A stretch of DNA of 64,000 nt from Spirulina sp034932185 (GTDB lineage Bacteria > Cyanobacteriota > Cyanobacteriia > Cyanobacteriales > Spirulinaceae). Within the stretch, counting starts at the first letter, position 1. Every line of letters starts with the position of its first letter. The translations under genes were made by a program, and so were the position numbers. The DNA lies in assembly GCF_034932185.1 (NCBI RefSeq), contig NZ_JAYGHW010000091.1, forward strand, positions 105,630 to 169,629, written 5' to 3'. Positions 50,341 to 58,329 of this stretch are shown here, in pieces. The notes below the pieces were generated by a model, which made no database searches, was not told where the DNA came from, and worked only from the letters and a program-made list of their open reading frames with translations.

Positions 50341-52275
50341 TTAATACGGCGAAGACCAACTCTTCACTTCGCCCAACGTCACCGGAATCAAATCGCTGAC
50401 ATCGATAGTGAAGCGGAAGATTTTCTTGGCCCGACGGCTGTTTTCCGGGTCGAAGAACTTCAGCTTCACATCCCAACAATCGCTATCCATCCGACAGAAG
50501 GGGCTTTTCTCCACGGTGATGCTGTCCAGTTCCATCCCTTGGGCGACGGCTTGGCTAAACGTCGAGGCCGCTTGGAACGCATTGGTGACAGAGAAGTTGA
50601 GAGCGCGGTCTTGGGAAGTTGTCCCCAGGTTCCGTAAATCGTAGTAAACCCGGTTCAGGAAACTGCCCAGGGTGCGGCTCATCGCATCGCGATCGGCTTC
50701 ACCTTCGGCCGCCTGTACCGTCTCAAAGGCGGCATTGACAAGGCTGTTCACTTTCCAGCCGTAGAGTCCCCGCGTGCTTTGGGGTTCGATGATCGGCACC
50801 ACCTGCCCAGAGAACAGCTTCACCGTGCGCCCGGTCAAGACACCCGGAATACTAACCCGCTCAATGTAGTCGTCATCGTTTTCCGGCTGAATTTGGCCGG
50901 CGAGGAGTTCTTGCAATGCCAGATAGGCTTCACGGGCGAAGGGGCCTTTGGGTTCGATCGCATAAACCGGGGTCAACTCAATATTGAGCGTCCAAATCAA
51001 AGACCGAGCCTCAGAAATATCGCTAGCCAGGTAATCCACCATCTGACGGGCATCGTAGGGGTTGGCCGGCACCATCACGCCCCCGCCGAGTTCAAAGGGC
51101 GGCATCAGTTGTTTGAACGTGTCGCGGCGGGCTTCGGAACCGAAGTCATAGCCCAATGTCCCCAAGGCATAAACCAGTTGGCTGGATGCCAGTTCGCTGG
51201 GGGCTTGGCTGGGAGTGACGGCGTTGCTAGAGGTCATAGGAGTGGATTGAGTAGGGGTGAATGATTGGACAGTGTTGCTGGGAGTGGCCGCAGCTTGTGG
51301 CTCCTCCTGAGCCGGGGTCGCATCGGGGACAGACAAACCCCCGCCGCAGCCGCAACCGCCCGATGGTTCTACACCTGCGGGGGTGACGGCTTCTTGTGCT
51401 TCAGACATATTTCCTCCATTGAGTAAGGTTAAAGCTCCAGCGATATTGAGTCGGCCTGCCAGACATCGCTGGGCATCGGCAGGCAGGGCCGCGTCACAGG
51501 GCAGGGCGCTCTGCAACAGGATTTGGCGCACCCGTGCGGGGTCGGGGGTTTCGCCCTGCGATCGTTGCAAACTCAACAACAGGGCAGCGACACCGGCAAC
51601 GATGGGGGCCGCGAAGCTCGTGCCGTTGAGCCGTTCGGTGCCGCCGCCGGGTTTGGCCCCCAAGATTTGCTCGCCCGGAGCGAGGATGCCCTGGGTTTGG
51701 TACTGAGACCCCCAATTACTGAAGTCCAAGGGTTGCCCGCGAGCATCCATTGCACCAACAGCTAGGACGGCGGGGAGGGCGGCGGGGACGTGCAGACACT
51801 CGCACCCGTCGTTACCCGCCGCTGCTATGAGCAGAATGTTCCGCTCTTCGCAGAGGCGGACGGCGTTTTCCAGCCAGCCCTCGGCTTCCCCAAAGTCGCT
51901 CAACTGACCGCCACTGAGGTTGATGATCTGCGCTCCGGCGTTGGCCGCCTGCTCAATGCCTCTGGCGAGGTCAAGCTGGGTGGCACTACAGCGATCGTCC
52001 GCAAAGACCGGGACAATCAAGCCACGACATTGGGGGGCAATGCCAGGAATGTCGCTGCCCGGTTGCCCAAAAATGATGCTGGTGACGTGGGTGCCATGGC
52101 CGGACATACTGCCGTCCTTGTGGGCGATGTCAGGGACGAGGGTGGGCAGGGTGGTGAGGTTAGCACCTTGAAAACAGGGGTGGGTGCGGTCAACGGGGCC
52201 ATCCAGGACGGCGACGGTGATTTCTGGGGAGCCTTTGGTGCGGTTTTGTAATTCCGAGAGTCCTAGTATTTCCAT
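50341..52275 (-). CDS. patA: PatA-like subtilisin protease
   Basis: A 644-residue protein expected to cut off the leader of modified precursors. The S8 domain (about 1-290) has a complete triad D25 (AVLDGPVD), H60 (GHGTHVTS) and S220 (GTSFAAP), with AAAGND at the oxyanion site. A Ser/Thr/Pro linker (300-375) contains GGCGCGGGL. The C-terminal domain (about 380-640, LGTLGYDFGSEARRDTF) is homologous to that of PatG. It lacks the ~40-residue insertion that PatG has before the His. Start 52275 (MEILGLSELQ) fits homologues; 52317 is also open. It is the first gene of the cluster. Confidence 0.94.
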   Translation of the reverse strand: MEILGLSELQNRTKGSPEITVAVLDGPVDRTHPCFQGANLTTLPTLVPDIAHKDGSMSGHGTHVTSIIFGQPGSDIPGIAPQCRGLIVPVFADDRCSATQLDLARGIEQAANAGAQIINLSGGQLSDFGEAEGWLENAVRLCEERNILLIAAAGNDGCECLHVPAALPAVLAVGAMDARGQPLDFSNWGSQYQTQGILAPGEQILGAKPGGGTERLNGTSFAAPIVAGVAALLLSLQRSQGETPDPARVRQILLQSALPCDAALPADAQRCLAGRLNIAGALTLLNGGNMSEAQEAVTPAGVEPSGGCGCGGGLSVPDATPAQEEPQAAATPSNTVQSFTPTQSTPMTSSNAVTPSQAPSELASSQLVYALGTLGYDFGSEARRDTFKQLMPPFELGGGVMVPANPYDARQMVDYLASDISEARSLIWTLNIELTPVYAIEPKGPFAREAYLALQELLAGQIQPENDDDYIERVSIPGVLTGRTVKLFSGQVVPIIEPQSTRGLYGWKVNSLVNAAFETVQAAEGEADRDAMSRTLGSFLNRVYYDLRNLGTTSQDRALNFSVTNAFQAASTFSQAVAQGMELDSITVEKSPFCRMDSDCWDVKLKFFDPENSRRAKKIFRFTIDVSDLIPVTLGEVKSWSSPY

Positions 52276-53028
52276 TCTATAAATTTTCGATATTTTAAGT
52301 CTTGATCTTGAATCCATTGATCAGAAAGGATTGAAATAGCAGTTTTTACTCGATGAAGCACATTCTGAAACGCCCCACTCTCTTTGGGAGAGGAGTTTGG
52401 CGTGAGGACTGTACATCATGATTGCGCAAAATGCCATAGCAATTTCTGGAGCTATGGAATAGAGGAATCTCCCCCGCCCCCCTGAAAAGAAGAGCGGTAG
52501 AGTTTCCGTAATTCACGAAAACGCTATCTTACGAAAACGCTATATTTAGATAGCTCAAAACCGGATCGACAAAAACTGATGGATAACTATACGAACACTG
52601 GAAACGTTGGTGGGAACTGTACATATTTTAAGTTCAAAATGTCAAGTTTTTTTTCGTGAATCCATAAAACAATCATATAAATCCATAAAACAATCATATA
52701 AATCCATAAAACAATCATATAAATTCATAAAACAATCATATAAATTCATAAAACAATCATATAAATTCATATAAATTCATATAAATTCAAGATATAGCCT
52801 TTGCAGGTCTTCACAGGCTAGGGTTATAAAAAAAGCTAATGTCACGAGTTTTCAAGGCTTTCAGCAGGCAGGCAACCCAAAATGAAATCTGCTGAGTCAG
52901 ACCATGGAAGGTTGGAGGTGATGTCGGGGCGAAAAATTTTTCGCCCCTGGGCTGATTCGCGTTCGCGCAGCGTCTCCGCAGGAGAATCGCGTACCTATCC
53001 ACTCAACCGGATTATCGATCAGCCGGGG
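52276..53028. other. upstream region of the cyanobactin cluster
   Basis: About 750 bp with no convincing gene. From patA outward it holds a fragment of the CCTCACCCTAAATC-type repeat (about 52370-52405), an AT-rich stretch likely to contain the patA promoter, the 21-bp tandem array (52659-52793), and a perfect dispersed palindrome at 52926-52948. Short frames here are not supported. Confidence 0.6.
52659..52793. repeat. 21-bp AT-rich tandem array upstream of patA
   Basis: Five copies of AATCCATAAAACAATCATAT plus A (later copies AATTCATAAAA...), followed by three copies of the shorter unit AATTCATATA. The period is 21 bp, close to two helical turns, then about 10-11 bp. It lies 340-480 bp upstream of patA. 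Confidence 0.92.
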
Positions 53029-53481
53029 TTAGCCGCGATTTTTAATCAGCATGACCTGAATGATCTGGTTGATCAGACTTTGCTCTAGGTCGAAGGAGCG
53101 GGCCAGACTGCTGAGGAGATCTTCTTCCTCTTGACTGACCTCCCCATCTGCTAGCACGAGATCCGTAGCGATCGCAAAGGCCGTTTCATACAAATCATGG
53201 GGCAATGTGGCGATCGCCGCCTCAAACAACGCCCCCGACCCCTCCCGGCGCAAAATCCCACCGAGATTATCAAACATCCGGTGCATCACATCTTCGGAAT
53301 AACTCCGAAACAAGCGCATCCGCAACAGCGTGATATTGAGCAGTCGAACCTCATCATCGGCCAAATAGCCATCAGCGGCAACCACCAACAGCATGATGGC
53401 CGCGAATCCTTCCGCCGGGCCAAGACTCAATTCACTTTTTTGCAAACGATCATTTTTGCGAAACGCATCAAATAGGCCCAT
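53029..53481 (-). CDS. TerB-like domain protein
   Basis: A 150-residue helical protein starting MGLFDAFRKNDRLQKSELSL with two acidic helical motifs (AADGYLADDEVRLLN and LADGEVSQEEEDLLSSLA) characteristic of TerB-like domains, which may bind metal ions. The function is not established. The start at 53481 is preferred over 53529. It is downstream of dapL on the same strand. Confidence 0.85.
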   Translation of the reverse strand: MGLFDAFRKNDRLQKSELSLGPAEGFAAIMLLVVAADGYLADDEVRLLNITLLRMRLFRSYSEDVMHRMFDNLGGILRREGSGALFEAAIATLPHDLYETAFAIATDLVLADGEVSQEEEDLLSSLARSFDLEQSLINQIIQVMLIKNRG

Positions 53482-53592
53482 GGATTTGCTCTCCAAAGCA
53501 TGAATTGCATCCATCATGGCCGACAGCAATCCAGAATGGGTAAAATATTAAATTCTGTGAACCCTAACAATCCGGTTGTCGCGTTGATCAAC

Positions 53593-53616
53593 GTAGGGGC
53601 GAAAAATTTTTCGCCC
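53593..53616. repeat. dispersed palindrome between dapL and the TerB-like gene
   Basis: A perfect GGGGCGAAAAATTTTTCGCC copy with right flank CGAAC instead of CCTAC, 10 bp beyond the dapL stop. Confidence 0.85.
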
Positions 53617-53625
53617 GAACGCAGC

Positions 53626-54864
53626 TTAAACGGTGGCAAACTTGGCCGTAATTCGGGCCATGGCTTCTTCCACATTGGCACGACTATTGAAAGCCGAAAT
53701 GCGGAAATAACCCTCACCGGCCGCCCCAAAACCCGATCCCGGTGTACCCACAACATTCACCTTTTCTAACAATTGATCGAAAAAGTTCCAACTGGATAAA
53801 CCGGCGGGAGTTTTCACCCAAACATAGGGCGCATTTATGCCCCCATAAACCGCAAAACCAGCGGCGGTTAATTGGTTGCGGATGATTTGGGCATTTTCAA
53901 GATAGAAATTCACCAAGGTTTTAATCTGACTTTGACCCGCTTCAGAATAAACCGCTTCTGCCCCCCGTTGAACAATGTAAGAAACGCCGTTAAATTTGGT
54001 GGATTGGCGACGATTCCACAGACTATGGAGGGCTACTTCTGCCCCTTCGCTCGTTTGTACTTTGAGGGATTTGGGTACAACGGTAAGGGCGCAACGGGTT
54101 CCGGTGAAACCGGCATTTTTAGAAAAAGAACGGAACTCGATCGCACAAGTGCGAGCGCCCTCGATTTCATAAATAGAATGGGGGATCTCCGGGTCGGTGA
54201 TGAAGGCTTCATAGGCCGCATCGAAGAAGATGATTGAGCCGTGGGCGTTGGCGTAGTCTACCCAAGCCTTGAGATGGGCTTTTGTGGCCGTTGCCCCTGT
54301 GGGATTGTTGGGAAAGCAGAGATAGATCAGATCCACTTTCGTTGTCGGTATGGATGCAGTGAAATCATTTTCGGCATTGATGGGCAGATAGACCAAGCCA
54401 CCGTATTCCCCCTGATCATTGGCGGGGCCGGTGTGGCCCGCCATGACGTTGGTATCCACATAGACGGGATAAACGGGATCGGTAACGGCGATCGCATTCC
54501 CCGTGCCAAAAATATCGAGAATATTCCCCGTGTCACATTTAGAACCATCGGAGATAAAAATTTCCGAGGCATCAACATCACAGCCCCGGGCTTGGAAATC
54601 CTGGGCCGCGATTTTTTCCCGCAACCATAGATAGCCCTGTTCGGGGCCATAGCCTTTAAACGTGGTGCGATCGCCCATTTCCGCCACCGCCGCCGTCATC
54701 GCCTCCCGACAAGCAGCGGGGAGAGGTTCAGTAACATCGCCAATCCCCAACTTGATGATCGGCGCATCGGGGTGGGCAGTGGCAAAGGCATTGACCCGCC
54801 GGGCAATTTCCGGGAACAGATAGCCCGCTTTCAGTTTGAGATAGTTTTCGTTAATTTTGACCAT
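53626..54864 (-). CDS. dapL: LL-diaminopimelate aminotransferase
   Basis: A 412-residue PLP aminotransferase converting tetrahydrodipicolinate directly to LL-diaminopimelate for lysine and peptidoglycan synthesis; this DapL route is standard in cyanobacteria and plants. Motifs: LKAGYLFPEIARRV at the start, KLGIGDVTEPLP, CFPNNPTGATA, and the PLP lysine region EFRSFSKNAGFTGTR. The start at 54864 (MVKINENYLKLKAGYLF) matches the family; the frame is open to 54933. Confidence 0.96.
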   Translation of the reverse strand: MVKINENYLKLKAGYLFPEIARRVNAFATAHPDAPIIKLGIGDVTEPLPAACREAMTAAVAEMGDRTTFKGYGPEQGYLWLREKIAAQDFQARGCDVDASEIFISDGSKCDTGNILDIFGTGNAIAVTDPVYPVYVDTNVMAGHTGPANDQGEYGGLVYLPINAENDFTASIPTTKVDLIYLCFPNNPTGATATKAHLKAWVDYANAHGSIIFFDAAYEAFITDPEIPHSIYEIEGARTCAIEFRSFSKNAGFTGTRCALTVVPKSLKVQTSEGAEVALHSLWNRRQSTKFNGVSYIVQRGAEAVYSEAGQSQIKTLVNFYLENAQIIRNQLTAAGFAVYGGINAPYVWVKTPAGLSSWNFFDQLLEKVNVVGTPGSGFGAAGEGYFRISAFNSRANVEEAMARITAKFATV

Positions 54865-54931
54865 CGGTAGTGGGTGCGTTGCGTGCGAAAATCCAGTGAT
54901 ACCTACTCTATCCCGTTTTTTGATCCCAACC

Positions 54932-55387
54932 ATGCCCTTAAATAGTGCGATCGTTGCTTATCTCCATTACCTCAGCTTTGGCCTGATCTTTGCCGCCCTA
55001 GCCCTAGAACACCAAACCTTCAAAGCCGAACTGACGATCAAGGAGGCCTGGCGCATCCTGATCAGCGATACGATCTACGGGATCGCGGCAATTATGGTGC
55101 TGGTGACGGGGGGATTGCGGCTGATGTATTTCGGCCAGGGGCCGCAGTTTTACAGTCAAAATCCCGTCTTTTGGGCGAAAATCGCCGTGTTTGTTGTGAT
55201 TGGGACGCTTTCCCTTTACCCGACGATTTCCTTCCTGCGCTGGATTAAGGGGTTACGGGAAGAAACCGCCCCCACCATTGGCGAAACCCAAGCAAAGGCG
55301 ATCAAGATCATTATTCGCACCGAATTGGCGGGTTTTGCCTTGATTCCCTTGCTGGCCAGTTTAATGGCGCGGGGCATAGGGCTTTAA
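54932..55387 (+). CDS. DUF2214 family membrane protein
   Basis: A 151-residue protein with four predicted membrane helices (about 4-24, 45-65, 82-102 and 128-148). The start MPLNSAIVAYLHYLSFGLIF and GLRLMYFGQGPQFY are typical of DUF2214. The function is unknown. It is divergent from dapL; the 67-bp gap must hold both promoters. Confidence 0.88.
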   Translation: MPLNSAIVAYLHYLSFGLIFAALALEHQTFKAELTIKEAWRILISDTIYGIAAIMVLVTGGLRLMYFGQGPQFYSQNPVFWAKIAVFVVIGTLSLYPTISFLRWIKGLREETAPTIGETQAKAIKIIIRTELAGFALIPLLASLMARGIGL

Positions 55388-55431
55388 ATCCCCTCGTAAC
55401 TCCGCAATTTCCCGCTTTTTCCCTCTTCCCT

Positions 55432-55536
55432 CGTGACTAGGCTCTGCCTAGTCACGCTCCCCCGGAGGCTCTGCCTCCCTTGTTAAAGGCGGCAGAGCCG
55501 CCGATTGCCCGTGTCACGGCGGAGCCATGGCACGAG
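55432..55536. repeat. multi-hairpin repeat, copy 1
   Basis: About 105 bp of consecutive hairpins: TGACTAGG-CTCTG-CCTAGTCA, GGAGG-CTCTG-CCTCC, GGCGGC-AGA-GCCGCC and GTGTCACGG...CCATGGCACG. A second copy in the same orientation is at 56428-56533, on the other side of the Uma2 gene. Confidence 0.9.
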
Positions 55537-55555
55537 GTGTACTCGGTGTGGGAGA

Positions 55556-56383
55556 TCAACTGCGATCCATCTCATCGGGATCAATGCCCTGAGCCGCGAG
55601 CTTGGCCATCAAGGCCGCGAGTTTGGCTTCAGCGGAGTTGGCCCGTTGGGCTTCCTGTTCTGCCCGTTGGGCTTCTTGTTTGGCCCTTTGGGCCTCCTGT
55701 TCGGCTCGTTGGGCTTCTTGGGCGGATTGTTCACTGCCGGTGAGGAGGACATGACCCTGGCGATCGCACCACCGTAGCCAGCGATCGTATTGTTTCCCCT
55801 CAAAGGCACCAGACCAGAGGGTCAAGCCTAAACCCACCCCAGGGAGCCAAGGATCTTCCAGGAGATCATAGCTGCCTTCCCGCAGTCCATAGACGTGCAA
55901 CACCCGCTCTGATAGGTATTCCAGGGGATCAAACACCACATAATAGGGGATGCCAATGCGGGCATAGCGGGTTAATTTGCCCCCTAATTCGCCCCCTTGA
56001 CGATTAGAAACAATTTCGATCGCCACATCGGGGGGTTTGCCAAATTCCCAAATAAAGTAGGAACGATGGCGTTTTTGGCTCCAATCGGCGGCGATTTCTA
56101 CGCCTAAACTGAGCATCACATCGGGGACGAGGGGAGGGCCATGGAGGGCAGAGAATAATCCGACATCGGCCATGGCAATGAAGGGCTGCTCGGTGAGGAA
56201 GGCATGATAGAGGCAATGCACCAGTAGCCGTTGTAATTTCTCTTGGATCAGGTTGTCCACAGGGGTTTCGTCCTCGGTGACAAGGTGAGAGATATCTAAT
56301 TCCGTGGGGATTTGGCTGTGGGCGGTTTCCTCATTGTCTCGGCCGGTGATCAGTTTGGGGGAGTACGGGATTGGGGTTTGCAT
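55556..56383 (-). CDS. Uma2 family protein with QEAQRAE repeats
   Basis: A 275-residue Uma2 protein. The nuclease-fold core shows LVPDVMLSLGVEIAADW and PPDVAIEIVSNRQGGEL, then YARIGIPYYVVFDPLEYL. The C terminus is a coiled coil made of repeats of QEAQRAE/QEAQRAK (21-bp DNA repeats at about 55635-55715), then KLAALMAKLAAQGIDPDEMD. It is flanked on both sides by nearly identical multi-hairpin repeats, suggesting that it moved as a unit. Confidence 0.9.
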   Translation of the reverse strand: MQTPIPYSPKLITGRDNEETAHSQIPTELDISHLVTEDETPVDNLIQEKLQRLLVHCLYHAFLTEQPFIAMADVGLFSALHGPPLVPDVMLSLGVEIAADWSQKRHRSYFIWEFGKPPDVAIEIVSNRQGGELGGKLTRYARIGIPYYVVFDPLEYLSERVLHVYGLREGSYDLLEDPWLPGVGLGLTLWSGAFEGKQYDRWLRWCDRQGHVLLTGSEQSAQEAQRAEQEAQRAKQEAQRAEQEAQRANSAEAKLAALMAKLAAQGIDPDEMDRS

Positions 56384-56427
56384 GGGTACACCGCTCTCAA
56401 CAATTCCATTGTACTCAAATGAGTATC

Positions 56428-56533
56428 TCGTTACTAGGCTCTGCCTAGTAACGCTCCCCCGGAGGCTCTGCCTCCCTTATCAAAGGCGGCAGAGCCGCCG
56501 GTTGCCCGTGCCACGGCGGAGCCATGGCACGAG
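56428..56533. repeat. multi-hairpin repeat, copy 2
   Basis: Same set of hairpins as copy 1. The first stem here reads TTACTAGG-CTCTG-CCTAGTAA, so the G-C pair of copy 1 is replaced by T-A on both sides, keeping pairing. It ends 7 bp from the gltX stop. Confidence 0.9.
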
Positions 56534-56540
56534 TACAGGC

Positions 56541-57998
56541 CTAGAACGTCGCTAATAACGCCAGGGTTTGCTCCAAGCGGTTTACGGCTTGCCCTTTGCG
56601 ATGGAGGAGGAGCCAGGCTTGCATTAGGTCGGGGCCTTGGAGTTCCCCCGTCAGGGCGGCCCGCATCGTTTTCATGACTAGGCCTTTTTTGACTGCGGCG
56701 GTTTTGGTGATTTGATCGACGATCGCCTTCACCCCTTCGAGATCCGCCACTTCGTTTTCCTTCAGGGCAGCGATCGCCCCTTCCACAATCCCCTTCACCT
56801 CTGCCTGTTGCAGATGGGCCGTCGCTTTTTCGTCGAAGGTGAGCGCAGAGCCGAACAATAAGCGGGCTTCCCCCACCCCATCGGGGAGACGGGTGAGACT
56901 GGGGGCAACGAGGGTGGTGAGTTCTTCCAACCAGGGGCGATCGCCCACGGGATCAAAGTCATAGCCCGCATTTTGCCAATGGGGAATGAGCAGATCCGTT
57001 AAAGCTGCCACGGGCATTTGATGGAGATATTGGCTATTGAGCCAATCCAACTTATGCCAATCGAACTTAGCCCCCGCCTTATTGACCCGCTCTAACTCAA
57101 ACTGCGCCGCCGCTTCCTCTAGGGTAAAAATTTCCTGAGTGGCATCGGGGGGAGTCCAACCGAGGAGGCACATATAATTGGCGATCGCCTCCGCCGTGAA
57201 CCCCATTTGGCGAAAATCATCAATGGAGGTTACGCCATCCCGCTTGGAGAGTTTCCGCCCTTCGGTGTTGAGAATCAGGGGCGTATGGGCAAAGTGAGGC
57301 ACAGTTCCCCCCAAGGCCTCATACAAAAGGATTTGCTTGGCGGTGTTGGCAATGTGATCCTCCCCCCGAATCACATGGGTAATTTCCATATCCAGATCAT
57401 CCACCACCACCGCGAGATTATAAAGGGGTTGGCCAAAGGCTTCATCCCCCTCCGGTGTACGGGCGATCACCATATCCCCCCCCAAATCCCGGCCCTGCCA
57501 AGTCATCGCCCCCCGGATCTGATCGTTCCAGGTAATCGTGCGATCGTCGTCGATTTTGAAGCGGATCACGGGCTTGCGGCCTTGGGCGATCAATTTTTCC
57601 TCAGCTTCCGGGGTGAGGTTGCGGTGGCGGTTATCGTAGCGGGGGGCTTGGTTGCTGGCCTTTTGGGCGGTGCGCATCACCTCCAACTCGTCAGCAGTAC
57701 AATAGCAACGATAGGCCAACCCCCGGTCTAAGAGGGTTTGCACCGCATCCCGGTAGCGGTCGAGGCGATCGGACTGTTGGATCGGCCCCTCATCCCATTG
57801 CAGGCCCAACCATTGCAGGCCGCTGAGGATATTTTCCGTATATTCGGGGCGCGATCGCTCCTGATCCGTATCTTCAATGCGGAGGATAAACGTCCCCCCA
57901 TGGCGGCGGGCATAGAGCCAGTTAAAGACAGCGGTGCGGGCGGTGCCAATGTGGAGATTCCCCGTCGGACTGGGGGCAATGCGTACTCGTACAGTCAC
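56541..57998 (-). CDS. gltX: glutamyl-tRNA synthetase
   Basis: A 485-residue class I synthetase charging tRNA-Glu (in cyanobacteria also tRNA-Gln, corrected by GatCAB). The HIGH-type motif is PSPTGNLHIGTAR, the KMSKS-type motif is RKLSKRDG. The GTG start at 57998 (VTVRVRIAPSPTG) is chosen because AGGA lies 8 nt upstream; ATG 58013 is an alternative. Confidence 0.96.
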   Translation of the reverse strand: MTVRVRIAPSPTGNLHIGTARTAVFNWLYARRHGGTFILRIEDTDQERSRPEYTENILSGLQWLGLQWDEGPIQQSDRLDRYRDAVQTLLDRGLAYRCYCTADELEVMRTAQKASNQAPRYDNRHRNLTPEAEEKLIAQGRKPVIRFKIDDDRTITWNDQIRGAMTWQGRDLGGDMVIARTPEGDEAFGQPLYNLAVVVDDLDMEITHVIRGEDHIANTAKQILLYEALGGTVPHFAHTPLILNTEGRKLSKRDGVTSIDDFRQMGFTAEAIANYMCLLGWTPPDATQEIFTLEEAAAQFELERVNKAGAKFDWHKLDWLNSQYLHQMPVAALTDLLIPHWQNAGYDFDPVGDRPWLEELTTLVAPSLTRLPDGVGEARLLFGSALTFDEKATAHLQQAEVKGIVEGAIAALKENEVADLEGVKAIVDQITKTAAVKKGLVMKTMRAALTGELQGPDLMQAWLLLHRKGQAVNRLEQTLALLATF

Positions 57999-58113
57999 AG
58001 ATTTTTTCCTCATCCATCCAGATTTCTTTGTTAACCCTAGCAAAAAAGGGCTTGGCAATCTTGAATTGGTTGTGTTATCCTAGTTTCTCGTTGACGCACA
58101 GCGTTAACGCCCT

Positions 58114-58194
58114 GCGGATGTGGTGGAATTGGTAGACACGCACGCTTGAGGGGCGTGTGGCTTGCCCGTGCGAGTTCGAGTCTCGCCATCCGCA
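58114..58194 (+). tRNA. tRNA-Leu (GAG anticodon)
   Basis: An 81-nt class II tRNA with acceptor arms GCGGATG and CATCCGC, D-arm TGGTGGAATTGGTAGACACG, anticodon loop CTTGAGG (GAG), short variable arm and T-arm GAGTTCGAGTCTC. It is followed by a clear terminator at 58201. CCA is not encoded. Confidence 0.97.
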
Positions 58195-58200
58195 TCAAAA

Positions 58201-58231
58201 CCCCAAGATTCTTGAGAATCCTGGGGTTTTT
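58201..58231 (+). terminator. terminator of tRNA-Leu(GAG)
   Basis: CCCCAAGATTCT and AGAATCCTGGGG pair over 12 positions with one mismatch around a TG loop, followed by TTTTTG. Seven nucleotides after the tRNA end. Confidence 0.9.
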
Positions 58232-58240
58232 GTTTGGGCT

Positions 58241-58288
58241 TGTAGGGTGGGCATCGCCCACCACGTTGGGAATGCCCACCCTACAGGG
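58241..58288. repeat. GTAGGGTGGGCAT inverted repeat
   Basis: GTAGGGTGGGCATCGCCCAC and GGGAATGCCCACCCTAC form an inverted repeat just upstream of mnmG, related to the copy at 122-142. Confidence 0.75.
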
Positions 58289-58329
58289 GGATTGTGTCAA
58301 AATGAATTGTTGTGTGCCGATGAAGGGCG

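Noticed and set aside
52659..52793. Possible CRISPR array upstream of patA
   Set aside because: A 21-bp period with no spacers between units; a simple tandem repeat.
52811..53002. A minus-strand frame containing RGEKFFAPT
   Set aside because: It is only the translation of the dispersed palindrome with random flanks.
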